Part shown: positions 1-7,209 of the stretch, piece by piece
How the letters are laid out: each line of letters starts with the position of its first letter
How positions within the stretch are numbered: the stretch's first letter is position 1
Assembly (NCBI GenBank): GCA_041987265.1
Contig: JBHIWT010000021.1
Coordinates: 1 to 27,796 of the forward strand
Length of the DNA stretch: 27,796 nucleotides
DNA from: IH12 sp041987265
GTDB lineage: Bacteria > Pseudomonadota > Alphaproteobacteria > Caulobacterales > Hyphomonadaceae
Direction: 5' to 3'
Position numbers and translations under genes: made by a program
The notes under the pieces: generated by a model
Told to the model about the DNA's origin: nothing
Databases searched by the model: none
The model's input: the letters and a program-made list of their open reading frames with translations, nothing else

Positions 1-340
1 CATAGTAGGAGTGGCGGGCCATGTCCCGTTCGTCCAGGAAGTCGGCATCGTTGAAGGCGCGCGGCTGGCCGGCGGCGTACAGGGCCGCCGCGAACTCGAC
101 GCGCGGATCGCCAACCTGCTCCATGTAGTCGCCGTAGTGCTGGATCAGGCTGTGGTCGAGCTCGCCGTCATCCTGCAGGAACACCAGCGGCGCCGGCGAG
201 GTGCGCAGACTGCTGGCCTGCAGCAGGGCGTGGCGGCTGCCGGTCAGGTCCGCGAGGGTGCGCAGCGGCAGCGACCAGCTTCGCAGTCCGGCGCCGGCCA
301 GATAGATTTGTGAGACCAGTTCGTCGAACTGTGACGTCAT
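1..340 (-). CDS. LuxR-type transcriptional regulator, N-terminal part (runs off the left edge)
   Basis: The frame is open from an ATG at 340 to the window edge, giving 113 residues that begin MTSQFDELVSQIY. The start pattern (FDELV..IY, then a region around residues 90-110 with FLDERDMARHSYY) resembles the N-terminal ligand-sensing half of LuxR-family regulators, whose helix-turn-helix would lie at the C-terminus outside the window. The DNA-binding domain is not visible, so the class is inferred from the sensor half only. There is no good Shine-Dalgarno before the ATG. It lies 72 bases downstream of the truncated gene ending at 413 on the same strand, so the two may have been transcribed together. 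Both lie on the left side of the junction near 720 and may not belong to the same genome as the rest of the window. Confidence 0.6.
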   Translation of the reverse strand, partial: MTSQFDELVSQIYLAGAGLRSWSLPLRTLADLTGSRHALLQASSLRTSPAPLVFLQDDGELDHSLIQHYGDYMEQVGDPRVEFAAALYAAGQPRAFNDADFLDERDMARHSYY

Positions 341-412
341 GGCAGAGTGGTCGACTACTTGAATTTACTGTGTCCAACGCGCTGGTTTAGGGCAATGACC
401 CATATAGGTGGA

Positions 413-720
413 TCAGCGCGTTTGGGCCTGGCGATCGAACAAGAGCAGGCGGCGCTCGCCGACGCGATCCACGCACAGCCGCTGCGAGAACGCTTTGCCC
501 GGCAGGCGCGACGGCCGCACCAGGCCGCGCTCGGAACACCAGGGCTGCACCAGCAGCGGAATCGGCTCGCGCAGCCGGCTGTCGCAGAGCTGAGCAAAGC
601 CCAGTTCCCCCAGCAGCGTGCACAGCGCCAGGTCGCGATTGCGCAAGCCGCCGGACGACCGCTGATCTTGATGATTGAGCAAGGGGCGGAACTCGCCATA
701 CAGCCGCGGGGCGCGCTGGT
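413..720 (-). CDS. Unrecognised protein, C-terminal fragment truncated near 720
   Basis: In this minus-strand frame about 100 residues with natural composition (rich in L, R, D, F) end at a TGA at 413-415. They include stretches such as LYGEFRPLL, LGELGFAQL and LVQPWCSERGLVRPSR. The opposite strand in the same interval gives a Q- and A-rich product typical of an antisense shadow, so the minus strand is the likely coding one. Upstream of about 720 the frame stays open but the product changes into the antisense of the plus-strand gene, so the N-terminus is missing. I do not recognise the family. The end near 720 is approximate and marks where coding quality switches strands. Confidence 0.45.
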
Positions 721-740
721 GATCAGTTACTCGATCGACA
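700..740. other. Junction between two truncated, divergently oriented genes
   Basis: To the left the minus strand carries a coding fragment without its 5' part. To the right the plus strand carries a coding fragment, also apparently without its 5' part. No intergenic sequence separates them, and a GATC lies at 721-724. The exact breakpoint cannot be fixed by eye. It could be a genomic rearrangement, an insertion boundary or an assembly/cloning chimera. Confidence 0.45.
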
Positions 741-1531
741 CCGACGCCATCCTCAGCGCAGCCGGCGTTCGCGAACTCAATGCCGCGGTGGTGCAATTCC
801 AGGGCGATTCTCCGCCCGTCCAGGAAGGTTTCTCCATACGCAAGGCCATGCCGCGCAACGTCACAAGCGGCGCCAACACGCTGTTGCTCGATCGCGGGGG
901 TGACTTCACATACGATCAACGCATGGCGATGATGCGGGAAGCTTCTTCGCGCATCGACATACTGGGCGTCGCCAATGCATCGCTCGCGCGCCACCCCGAT
1001 ATGATTGACCTGGTCAAGTCGCGGTCAGGCCACGACCTGCACATCCGGATCCTGCAAACTGCGCCGGGAAATCCCGGGATCGGCGCATTGGTCGGTTCGC
1101 GCGACGCAGACCGCACGCTAAGCGTCCGCAACGAGATCGACGCCGCATGCGAGGCCTGGAAGCACCTCTGCCAGCTGGACGGACTGGATCTCGCAATATC
1201 CGTCCGGCTCGCGCAGGACGCTGTTCCGCTGTCCTACGCCGTCATCACGGAGAAGGCCGTAGTCGCAACGCCCTACCAGTTCAGCCGCGCTGCAAACGAC
1301 AGCCCCAGCATCCATGCGACTGCAGGCGCGCGCTACCACACCGTGATGCTGGAAGAGTTCGACGCGCTTTGGCAGAGCGCTTCCCCCTTCCTGCGACGCG
1401 AACGCGCGTCTGGGGACGGAGCGTCGGAGGAAACCGCCGCGCGCGATGACCGATCGTTCGGCGCCCGATTCCGACCAAGCAACGATCAGAGCCCGGGCGG
1501 CCGCTCCGGCCGGCGCGACCTCAATCGCTGA
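719..1531 (+). CDS. DUF5919/PLD-like domain protein, 5' end missing or unclear
   Basis: About 270 residues from the junction to a TGA at 1529-1531. The central part resembles the sensor-like domain (DUF5919, distantly phospholipase D-like) often found at the C-terminus of XRE regulators or alone: RIDILGVANASL, then a segment LHIRILQTAPGNPGIGAL with R/N-rich surroundings, then VVATPYQF and a closing EEFDALWQSASPF. The HKD motif of active phospholipase D is not seen. The last 45 residues are polar and probably disordered. No convincing start exists: GTG at 719 sits at the junction and ATG at 848 has a poor ribosome site. The gene is followed 47 bases later by thiE on the same strand. Assignment to DUF5919 is by remembered pattern only. 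Confidence 0.45.
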   Translation: MISYSIDTDAILSAAGVRELNAAVVQFQGDSPPVQEGFSIRKAMPRNVTSGANTLLLDRGGDFTYDQRMAMMREASSRIDILGVANASLARHPDMIDLVKSRSGHDLHIRILQTAPGNPGIGALVGSRDADRTLSVRNEIDAACEAWKHLCQLDGLDLAISVRLAQDAVPLSYAVITEKAVVATPYQFSRAANDSPSIHATAGARYHTVMLEEFDALWQSASPFLRRERASGDGASEETAARDDRSFGARFRPSNDQSPGGRSGRRDLNR

Positions 1532-1578
1532 CGACGGCCGCACTTGACCGGTCGCCGTGATCAGGCAACGAGCATGAC

Positions 1579-2250
1579 ATGTCGTCTCCCAGCAATCGCC
1601 GTTGCCGCCTCTATCTGCTCACGCCGCCAGTCGTTGAGGATATCGATGCATTCGCCAGTCTGCTGGAACGGGCGCTGGATGGCGGGGATGTCGCCAGCCT
1701 GCAGATTCGGCTGAAGGATCGTGACGGAACACCAGCGCGAGATGAAGACATCATCAATCTGGCGCGCCGCATCACTCCGCTGGCGCAGGCGCGGGGTGTT
1801 GCCGTGCTGATCAATGATCGTCCGGACATTGCGCGTGAGGTCGGCGCCGACGGGGCCCATATCGGGCAGTCCGATATCTCCTATGATGACGCGCGGCGCC
1901 TACTCGGCGACGACGCCATCGTTGGGGTGACTTGCCACAACTCGCGCCATCTGGCTCTGGAGGCTGGCGAGCGCGGCGCTGACTATGTCGCTTTCGGCTC
2001 CTTCTATCCGACAGAAACCAAGACCGTCAGCGTCCGCGCGGAAGCTGAGTTGCTGGAATGGTGGCAGCAGATGATTGAGATTCCCTGTGTCGCGATCGGG
2101 GGCGTCACGGTTGAGAATGCCGGCGCGCTGGCGGAGGCTGGCGCGGATTTCGTCGCGGTATCCTCCGGCGTATGGAACCATCCCGAAGGTCCGGCCGAAG
2201 CGGTCGCAGCCTTCAACCGTGTCCTGGATGCGTGCGCGGGCGTATCGTGA
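1579..2250 (+). CDS. thiE: Thiamine phosphate synthase (ThiE family)
   Basis: ThiE joins HMP-pyrophosphate and thiazole phosphate to give thiamine phosphate in the cytoplasm. The 223-residue product has the family motifs in order: LQIRLKD (41-47), the loop LINDRPDIAREVGADGAHIG (77-96) with GQSD just after, a GVTCHN region (116-121), SFYPTETK (141-148) and AIGGVTVENA (172-181), consistent with the TIM-barrel phosphate-binding ends. Length matches the family. The ATG at 1579 has only a weak ribosome site. No other thiamine gene or TPP riboswitch is visible nearby, so in this context it may be a stand-alone paralogue of the kind common in alphaproteobacteria. The neighbouring gene 72 bases downstream, an inositol-phosphatase family member, is on the same strand. 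Confidence 0.85.
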   Translation: MSSPSNRRCRLYLLTPPVVEDIDAFASLLERALDGGDVASLQIRLKDRDGTPARDEDIINLARRITPLAQARGVAVLINDRPDIAREVGADGAHIGQSDISYDDARRLLGDDAIVGVTCHNSRHLALEAGERGADYVAFGSFYPTETKTVSVRAEAELLEWWQQMIEIPCVAIGGVTVENAGALAEAGADFVAVSSGVWNHPEGPAEAVAAFNRVLDACAGVS

Positions 2251-2322
2251 GCATGTGCACGTCACTTGACCGGAGTTACGCGTACGCCTAACCGGCCTGT
2301 CCCGGCAGAATATTGGATTTTC

Positions 2323-3156
2323 ATGTCTCGTCCCTCCCCCACTGTTTCCGTGATGATCGACGCCGCTCGCGCCGCCGGGCGGCGGCTGGTCCGCGATTTC
2401 GGCGAAGTCGAAAACCTGCAGGTATCGCGCAAGGGGCCATCCGACTTCGTCTCTGCGGCGGACAAGAAGGCCGAACAGATCATCCACGAATTCCTCGAGA
2501 AGAAGCGTCCGGGCTACGGCTATCTGCTGGAGGAAGGCGGCGCCATTGAGGGCTCCGACAAGACACACCGGTTCATCATCGATCCGCTGGATGGCACGTT
2601 GAACTTCCTGCATTCGGTCCCGCACTTTGCGATTTCAATCGGGCTGGAGCGCGAGGGCGAGTTGCGCGCCGGTGTGGTGTTCGATCCGATGCGCAACGAG
2701 ATTTTCTGGGCGGAGACCGGTGAAGGCGCATGGCTGGAAAACCGCCGGCTGAAAGTCGCGAGCCGGCGCAAGCTGCCGGAATGCGTGGTGGTTACCGGCA
2801 TTCCTCAGCTGGGCGTCGATGGATTTGAGCAGTTCCTCGAAGAGATGGTGATGGTGCGCCATGAAGTTGCTGGGATCCGCCGGTTCGGCTCCGCAGCGCT
2901 TGACCTCGCCTGGGTCGCGGCGGGCCGGTTCGACGCCTTCTGGGAGCGTAATCTCTCGCGCTGGGACGTCGCCGCCGGGATCGTACTGGTGCGTGAGGCT
3001 GGAGGCGTCGTGAACGGGCTCAGCGGTTCCGACCCTGCAGCGGGCAGTCTGGTCGCAGGCAATCCGTCGATCGCTACCAAGCTGACCGAACGGCTGGAGG
3101 GCAAGGTGCCGGCGAAGTCGAAGTGGCTGCGCGAAGGCTCAAAGCGCAACTCCTGA
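2323..3156 (+). CDS. Inositol monophosphatase family protein (SuhB-like)
   Basis: A Mg-dependent phosphomonoesterase of the inositol monophosphatase/SuhB superfamily. Counted from the ATG at 2323 (277 residues, the usual size), the metal-binding Glu pair lies in LLEEGG (68-73), the signature IDPLDGT at 86-92 and the second signature WDVAAG at 214-219, so the active site looks complete. An in-frame TTG lies at 2266, but the residues it would add do not resemble the family, and the ATG gives a normal N-terminus. A CTTGAC at 2265-2270 could be part of a promoter, though no good -10 follows. Family members act on inositol phosphate, fructose-bisphosphate or other sugar phosphates, and the sequence alone does not tell which. 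Confidence 0.85.
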   Translation: MSRPSPTVSVMIDAARAAGRRLVRDFGEVENLQVSRKGPSDFVSAADKKAEQIIHEFLEKKRPGYGYLLEEGGAIEGSDKTHRFIIDPLDGTLNFLHSVPHFAISIGLEREGELRAGVVFDPMRNEIFWAETGEGAWLENRRLKVASRRKLPECVVVTGIPQLGVDGFEQFLEEMVMVRHEVAGIRRFGSAALDLAWVAAGRFDAFWERNLSRWDVAAGIVLVREAGGVVNGLSGSDPAAGSLVAGNPSIATKLTERLEGKVPAKSKWLREGSKRNS

Positions 3157-3166
3157 ACAATCAGGT

Positions 3167-3195
3167 TTGCCATGTCCGCGCCGGCGCGCCATAGT
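3167..3195 (+). promoter_or_regulatory. Candidate sigma-70-type promoter for the VOC gene
   Basis: TTGCCA at 3167-3172, a 17-base spacer, then CATAGT at 3190-3195. It lies 23 bases upstream of the VOC start codon, so the leader would be short. Identified by eye only. Confidence 0.4.
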
Positions 3196-3218
3196 CGTCG
3201 GCGTGGGAGGGATCTCTA

Positions 3219-3581
3219 ATGCAGAAAGTAACAGGCATTGGCGGCTTCTTCTTCCGGTCGGAAGATCCGGAGAAGCTGGCGCAATGGTATGCCGACAATC
3301 TGGGCGTCGATCTGGTGCCCAAGGATTACGACGGAAAGGCCTGGACGACGGAAGCCGGCGTGACCGTCTTTGCCCCCTTTCCAAAGACCACCGCGATGTT
3401 TGGCGACCCCACCAAGCAATGGATGATCAATTTCCGGGTGAGCGATCTCGACGCCATGGCGGAGCAATTGCGGGCGGCCGGAACCGAGGTCGAGATCGAG
3501 GCGGAAGTCTATCCCAATGGGCGCTTCGCCACCTGCAAGGACCCGGAAGGAAACCCGATCCAGCTTTGGCAGCCGGCCTAG
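3219..3581 (+). CDS. VOC family (glyoxalase/dioxygenase-fold) protein
   Basis: A 120-residue single-subunit vicinal-oxygen-chelate protein with two beta-alpha-beta-beta-beta modules. The first runs from GIGGFFFRSEDPEKLAQWYA (6-25) and the second from about residue 68 (WMINFRVSDLDAMAEQL) to the closing DPEGNPIQLWQP. Where many VOC enzymes have a metal-ligand Glu (I-E-L-W), this one has Gln (PIQLW), so metal-dependent catalysis is doubtful and a binding role is possible. GGAGGG lies nine bases before the ATG and fixes the start. The stop codon overlaps that of the convergent cupin gene in a shared CTAG at 3578-3581. The substrate cannot be predicted. Confidence 0.8.
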   Translation: MQKVTGIGGFFFRSEDPEKLAQWYADNLGVDLVPKDYDGKAWTTEAGVTVFAPFPKTTAMFGDPTKQWMINFRVSDLDAMAEQLRAAGTEVEIEAEVYPNGRFATCKDPEGNPIQLWQPA

Positions 3582-3964
3582 TCGGCCGATTTGGGCTCGA
3601 TGATCAGGTAGATCGACGTCTCGTCCCCGATGTTCAGGTTCTCATGAACTGACCGCTCGGGCGTCCACCACGAATAGCCGTCGGGCGTCGTCGCCTCACG
3701 CTCGCCGGTAGCGTCCCAGATGCGCGCTGTTCCACCCTTCAGCGCGTAGCCGATGTGGGGGGCGTGAAAGTGTCGTTCGTGGCCGACGCCAGGAGGAAAC
3801 GTACAGCGCAGGACACGGACAGCTTCATTGTCCTGTATCACCTCGCAGACCTTCTGGCCCTTCCAACCCGCCTCCAGGGGGTCGGGCAGCCGCTCATCGC
3901 CAGCTGACTGCGCGGTTGCACAACCCGAGAGCAGGATCAGCACGCCTGCGACTGCAGTTCTCAT
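3578..3964 (-). CDS. Small cupin-domain lipoprotein
   Basis: The product is 128 residues from the ATG at 3964; a GTG four codons upstream (3976) is possible but less likely. The N-terminus is a lipoprotein signal, MRTAVAGVLILLSGCATAQS, with a lipobox ending LSGC, so the mature protein should be anchored in the periplasm or outer membrane. The rest is one cupin barrel with a histidine-rich metal site (GHERHFHAPHIGYAL) and the closing strand TSIYLIIEP. It begins 18 bases after the stop of the ABC exporter gene on the same strand, so co-transcription is likely. Function is unknown: single-domain cupins of this kind may bind a metal or a small molecule. Confidence 0.75.
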   Translation of the reverse strand: MRTAVAGVLILLSGCATAQSAGDERLPDPLEAGWKGQKVCEVIQDNEAVRVLRCTFPPGVGHERHFHAPHIGYALKGGTARIWDATGEREATTPDGYSWWTPERSVHENLNIGDETSIYLIIEPKSAD

Positions 3965-3982
3965 CGATCTACCCACCCTGCT

Positions 3983-5797
3983 CTATCCGCTGGCGAACTG
4001 GAGTTCGGCGAGTTCCGCATAGAGGCCAGCTGCTCGTACGAGGCTCTCGTGGTCGCCTTCTTCCACAACGCGACCCTTGTCCATCACGACAATTCGATCT
4101 GCTCTACGGACGGTCGCGAGACGGTGCGCGATGACGAAACTGGTGCGGCCCTGAGCCGCCTGCTCGAGCGCCTTTTGCACCAGCCGCTCGTTTGCAGCGT
4201 CGAGCGCAGAAGTGGCCTCGTCCAGCAGCATGACAGGCGCGCCGCGCACCAGTGCGCGGGCGATCGCAATGCGTTGGCGCTCGCCGCCAGACAGCTGCCG
4301 CCCCTTCGCGCCAACCTCTGCAGCGAGACCGCCGCGGGGTTCAAGAAAATTCCACGCTTCGGAACGCTCAAGCGCTGCGCGCACTTCTTCGTCGGTCGCA
4401 TCTGTCCTGCCGAACCTGACGTTCCCGGCAGCTTCTCCCGAGAACACGGGCGCGTCCTGCGGCACGTAGGAAAATTTCGAGCGCCAGTCGGCTGGATCGA
4501 CGTCGCGGGCATTGACGCCATCGAGCATGACCTGCCCTGTCTGGGGGTCGAAAAAGCGCAACAGAAGTCGAAACACAGTCGATTTGCCTGCGCCCGATGG
4601 TCCGACGAGTGCGACCAGTTCGCCGGGCCGCGCCTCAATGGAAGCATCCAACAGGGTCGGGGTCGCTGCGCCCGGATAGGTGAAGGACACACCTTCGAGC
4701 CGGACATGGCCGGCGCTGTTTGACGGCAAGGCGACAGGATTTTCGGGCGGCGCAATGTCCGGTTCCTCCGCCATGATCTCGGAAATCCGTTGCGCTGCGC
4801 CGGAGGCACGCATCGCATCGCCCATGACTTCGGCGACGGTGGCGAACCCGCCGACCCCGATCATCGACAGGAAGACGAACTGCACGAATTCGCCGAGCAG
4901 AATGTCGCCGCCGAGGACCGACAACGCGCCGATCCAGATCACACCCGCGAGGCCGCCGACCATCAGGACAATGATGACGCCGGTGAGCAGCGACCTGGCG
5001 TTGATGCGTTTCAGCGCAGCCTGAAAAGCGCGCTCAACGGCGTCACGGAAACGATTTTCGCGTTCGGCCTCCATGCCATAGGCCTGCACAAGATCGACCG
5101 CGTCCAGCGTTTCGGTGGCTTCGGCGGCCGCATCGGCGATCCGGTCCTGGGCTGCGACCGACAGTTTGCGGACGCGCCTGCCGATGGCGATCACCGGCAG
5201 AACGATGAAGGGCGTCACCACAAACAACATCAGGGTGAGCTTCCAGCTCACCAGGAACATCCATCCTAGCGCGAAAATCGATGTCACGATGGAGCGCATC
5301 GCCATCGAGAAGGTGGATCCGAAGAAGGTGTCGAGCAGCGTGACGTCGGCTGTGAGGCGAGAAACCGCCTCCCCTGTCTTGAGGCGCGAAAAATACGCCG
5401 GAGAGAGCTTCAGAAGGTTGGCGTATACATCGGAGCGGATGTCGGCCGACAGCCGCTCGCCGAAGCGCGAGAAGAAGTAGAACCTGATCGACGACGAAAT
5501 TCCCCAGAAGACGGCGATGCCAACGAACGCAAAGCCAATCGCATTGATGTCGCCAGCGCTGATATTGTCGAAGTCGAGGGTGTCGATCTGGCGAAGCGGC
5601 AGGCTGATACCGACGTTCAGAAGCGATGAGAGCAGCAGGAAAAACGCGGCCAGAAAGACGATCAGGTGGTGACGCTTCACGTACGGCATCAGGCCCAGCA
5701 ACGGGCGGAGCGACTTTCCGCGCGGGCGGTCCGGGCTGCCTCCGCCCCATTCCTGGGCGTTGGCGGCGCGATCGAATTCGGCGCTGTTCTCGCTCAT
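3983..5797 (-). CDS. ABC exporter half-transporter (fused transmembrane and ATPase domains)
   Basis: A 604-residue inner-membrane exporter subunit of the MsbA-like type, expected to work as a dimer. The six-helix transmembrane domain covers about residues 40-330 and the ATPase the rest: Walker A GPSGAGKST (399-407), Q-loop YVPQD (444-448), signature LSGGE (502-506), Walker B VMLLDEA (522-528) and H-loop VIAHR (555-559). All nucleotide-site residues are present. The ATG at 5797 is chosen because GGGAG lies about nine bases upstream on the coding strand; the frame also extends to 5893, but those residues look non-coding. The substrate is unknown (lipid, peptide or drug are all possible). The cupin lipoprotein follows 18 bases downstream, and rpmE is divergent. 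Confidence 0.9.
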   Translation of the reverse strand: MSENSAEFDRAANAQEWGGGSPDRPRGKSLRPLLGLMPYVKRHHLIVFLAAFFLLLSSLLNVGISLPLRQIDTLDFDNISAGDINAIGFAFVGIAVFWGISSSIRFYFFSRFGERLSADIRSDVYANLLKLSPAYFSRLKTGEAVSRLTADVTLLDTFFGSTFSMAMRSIVTSIFALGWMFLVSWKLTLMLFVVTPFIVLPVIAIGRRVRKLSVAAQDRIADAAAEATETLDAVDLVQAYGMEAERENRFRDAVERAFQAALKRINARSLLTGVIIVLMVGGLAGVIWIGALSVLGGDILLGEFVQFVFLSMIGVGGFATVAEVMGDAMRASGAAQRISEIMAEEPDIAPPENPVALPSNSAGHVRLEGVSFTYPGAATPTLLDASIEARPGELVALVGPSGAGKSTVFRLLLRFFDPQTGQVMLDGVNARDVDPADWRSKFSYVPQDAPVFSGEAAGNVRFGRTDATDEEVRAALERSEAWNFLEPRGGLAAEVGAKGRQLSGGERQRIAIARALVRGAPVMLLDEATSALDAANERLVQKALEQAAQGRTSFVIAHRLATVRRADRIVVMDKGRVVEEGDHESLVRAAGLYAELAELQFASG

Positions 5798-5951
5798 TTT
5801 TTCGTTTCTCCCGCGCCCGTCCGCGCCGTTTCGACCGTTAACCGCGCCAGCCTTGCATGATCCCGGTGTTTCAGGTAAGAGCCGCGCTTCCAATTTCCAG
5901 CTGGGACGCCCCGCGCCAGGATTTGCGCGCGCCGCCCGGGAGCCTTGAACG

Positions 5952-6173
5952 ATGAAAAAAGACGGTCACCCCGACTACCACATGATCAACGTCACGATGA
6001 CGGATGGATCGACGTATCAGACGCGCTCAACCTATGGCGCGGAAGGCGACACGATCACGCTCGATATCGATCCGCGTACGCATCCGGCCTGGACCGGCGG
6101 CGACCGCAACCTGATGGATCGCGGCGGACGCGTGTCGCGCTTCAAGGACAAGTTCAAGGGCTTCGTGAAGTAG
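5952..6173 (+). CDS. rpmE: 50S ribosomal protein L31
   Basis: The 73-residue product matches the alphaproteobacterial form of bL31: an N-terminus MKKDGHPDYH, then MTDGSTYQTRST, a short acidic insert and the C-terminal GGRVSRFKDKFKGF. The zinc-binding cysteines of the C+ type are absent, so this is the C- type. GGGAG lies upstream of the ATG at 5952. A weak promoter-like CTTGCA at 5852-5857 followed after 17 bases by GTAAGA lies in the 154-base divergent spacer with the ABC exporter gene, but I would not rely on it. The stop is three bases from that of the convergent rcdA, leaving no room for a separate terminator. Confidence 0.95.
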   Translation: MKKDGHPDYHMINVTMTDGSTYQTRSTYGAEGDTITLDIDPRTHPAWTGGDRNLMDRGGRVSRFKDKFKGFVK

Positions 6174-6176
6174 ACC

Positions 6177-6725
6177 CTACTTCTCGCGCCAGATGGCGAG
6201 CGGATCGAAGGCGCCGCCTTCGGCTGCGGTCCTCAAGCGGTCTATCTGCTTCATCACCAGGTTCTCACCCGGAGCCGTGTCGCTTGAATAGAGCGCCTCG
6301 TCGAGACGCCACACGCGTTCGTAGAGCGCGCGCGACTGATCGATCAGAGTGCAAAGCTCCGGCGGCAGGACCTTGCGGTCCAGCGGGTGAACCTCTTCGA
6401 TCGGCGCGATGCGGTACTTTTCATCGCCGGCCTCTTCGACCGTCATGTCTTCTTCGCGAACCGCCCGCTGTACGACCAGCCAGGACGCCGACTGCATCAG
6501 ACGGGTCGTGACTTCCATGCTTTCGGCTGCGTAGACCAGCGCAAGCTCGCGATCGAGTTTGCGGCTGTCCTCGCGGCCCTTGCCATCGAGATAGGCGGCG
6601 GCGACCTCAACTAGTCCCATGCCGTCACGGAACAGGCGGTCAAAAACCTCAGATCCTGCAAACTCGCGCACACGGGCCTTCCAGTCGCCCGGTTGCGCAT
6701 TCTGAGAAGTCATTGCGTCGCGCAT
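6177..6725 (-). CDS. rcdA: RcdA/DUF1465 family protein, regulator of CtrA degradation
   Basis: In Caulobacter, RcdA is an adaptor that helps ClpXP with CpdR and PopA to degrade the cell-cycle regulator CtrA. The 182-residue product carries the DUF1465 core: FAGSEVFDRLFRDGMGLVEV (about 22-41), AAYLDGKGRE, then ESMEVTTRLMQSASWLVVQ followed by RAV and the late segment PPELCTLIDQSRALYERVWRLDEAL. The fold is an all-helical bundle. Two starts are possible: ATG at 6725 has AGGA three bases upstream, a short spacing, while ATG at 6713 has the same AGGA about 15 bases away. The gene is followed on the plus strand by convergent rpmE and preceded by DUF1192 on the same strand with a 142-base gap. Identification rests on family pattern; its role here is inferred. 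Confidence 0.82.
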   Translation of the reverse strand: MRDAMTSQNAQPGDWKARVREFAGSEVFDRLFRDGMGLVEVAAAYLDGKGREDSRKLDRELALVYAAESMEVTTRLMQSASWLVVQRAVREEDMTVEEAGDEKYRIAPIEEVHPLDRKVLPPELCTLIDQSRALYERVWRLDEALYSSDTAPGENLVMKQIDRLRTAAEGGAFDPLAIWREK

Positions 6726-6867
6726 AAATCCTGATGCTCGCTTGTGTTGCGGCGACAGTGTCGCTGCTGGTCGTTGAAAGAGGATTAGCGTCCCGCTCCC
6801 GCCTTTCCGGCCGTTTCCGGCGCCCTGACTTGAGCAAGTCCCGCGCCAGCCAGATCTGCGTCTCGGA

Positions 6868-7038
6868 TCAGGATTTGAAAAAGGCGGCTTCCGCAGCCTG
6901 ACGGGAGGCTTCCTTCTTCTGTATAGCAGATTTGCAGTCTTCGATTTCGCTCGTCAGTTGAACGATTTTCTCCTTCAGCTCCTCGATAGACATGTCTTCG
7001 AGCAGCCGTTTGCGCGCCGTGATCGGTTCTTCGTCCAT
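6868..7038 (-). CDS. DUF1192 family small coiled-coil protein
   Basis: A 56-residue gene, starting MDEEPITARKRLLEDMSIEE and ending in AEAAFFKS. It matches the alphaproteobacterial DUF1192 pattern: a short acidic start, a conserved LEDMSIEEL-type segment and then a single coiled-coil helix (LKEKIVQLTSEIEDCKSAI). AGGAG lies about eight bases before the ATG at 7038. It is located between rcdA and the divergent quinone oxidoreductase, an arrangement I recall as conserved around DUF1192 in this class. Its function is unknown. Small size and coiled-coil content suggest it binds another protein, but that is inference. Confidence 0.8.
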   Translation of the reverse strand: MDEEPITARKRLLEDMSIEELKEKIVQLTSEIEDCKSAIQKKEASRQAAEAAFFKS

Positions 7039-7062
7039 CTTGCGTCTCCTCCACTCCAGTTA

Positions 7063-7088
7063 CCCGCAACGCGGGCTTCTTTCGCCCG
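7063..7088 (-). promoter_or_regulatory. Two mutually exclusive hairpins in the DUF1192 leader
   Basis: In plus-strand coordinates CCCGC (7063-7067) pairs with GCGGG (7071-7075) across a three-base loop, while CGGGC (7072-7076) can instead pair with GCCCG (7084-7088). The two stems share bases 7072-7075, so only one can form. They sit just upstream of the DUF1192 ribosome site on the minus strand. Confidence 0.35.
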
Positions 7089-7209
7089 ACCCACATCACG
7101 CGTTTGCGCGATCGGCCTGAAGGTCAGGACCAACCCGGCTTGACCATGCCGGGGAAGACGCACCAAACAGGCGATCCAGCTCGGCAACCATACGCCCCGG
7201 AGACGGCAA

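Noticed and set aside
413..994. A 193-residue minus-strand gene across the junction
   Set aside because: Residues encoded above about 720 are the antisense of the plus-strand DUF5919-like gene. Only the part below 720 looks real.
347..1531. A single 394-residue plus-strand gene starting at 347
   Set aside because: Its first 120 residues are Q/A/R-rich and are the antisense of a better minus-strand frame, so only the part after about 719 is treated as coding.
1532..1578. TPP riboswitch upstream of thiE
   Set aside because: The 47-base spacer is too short and contains no THI-box core such as CTGAGA.
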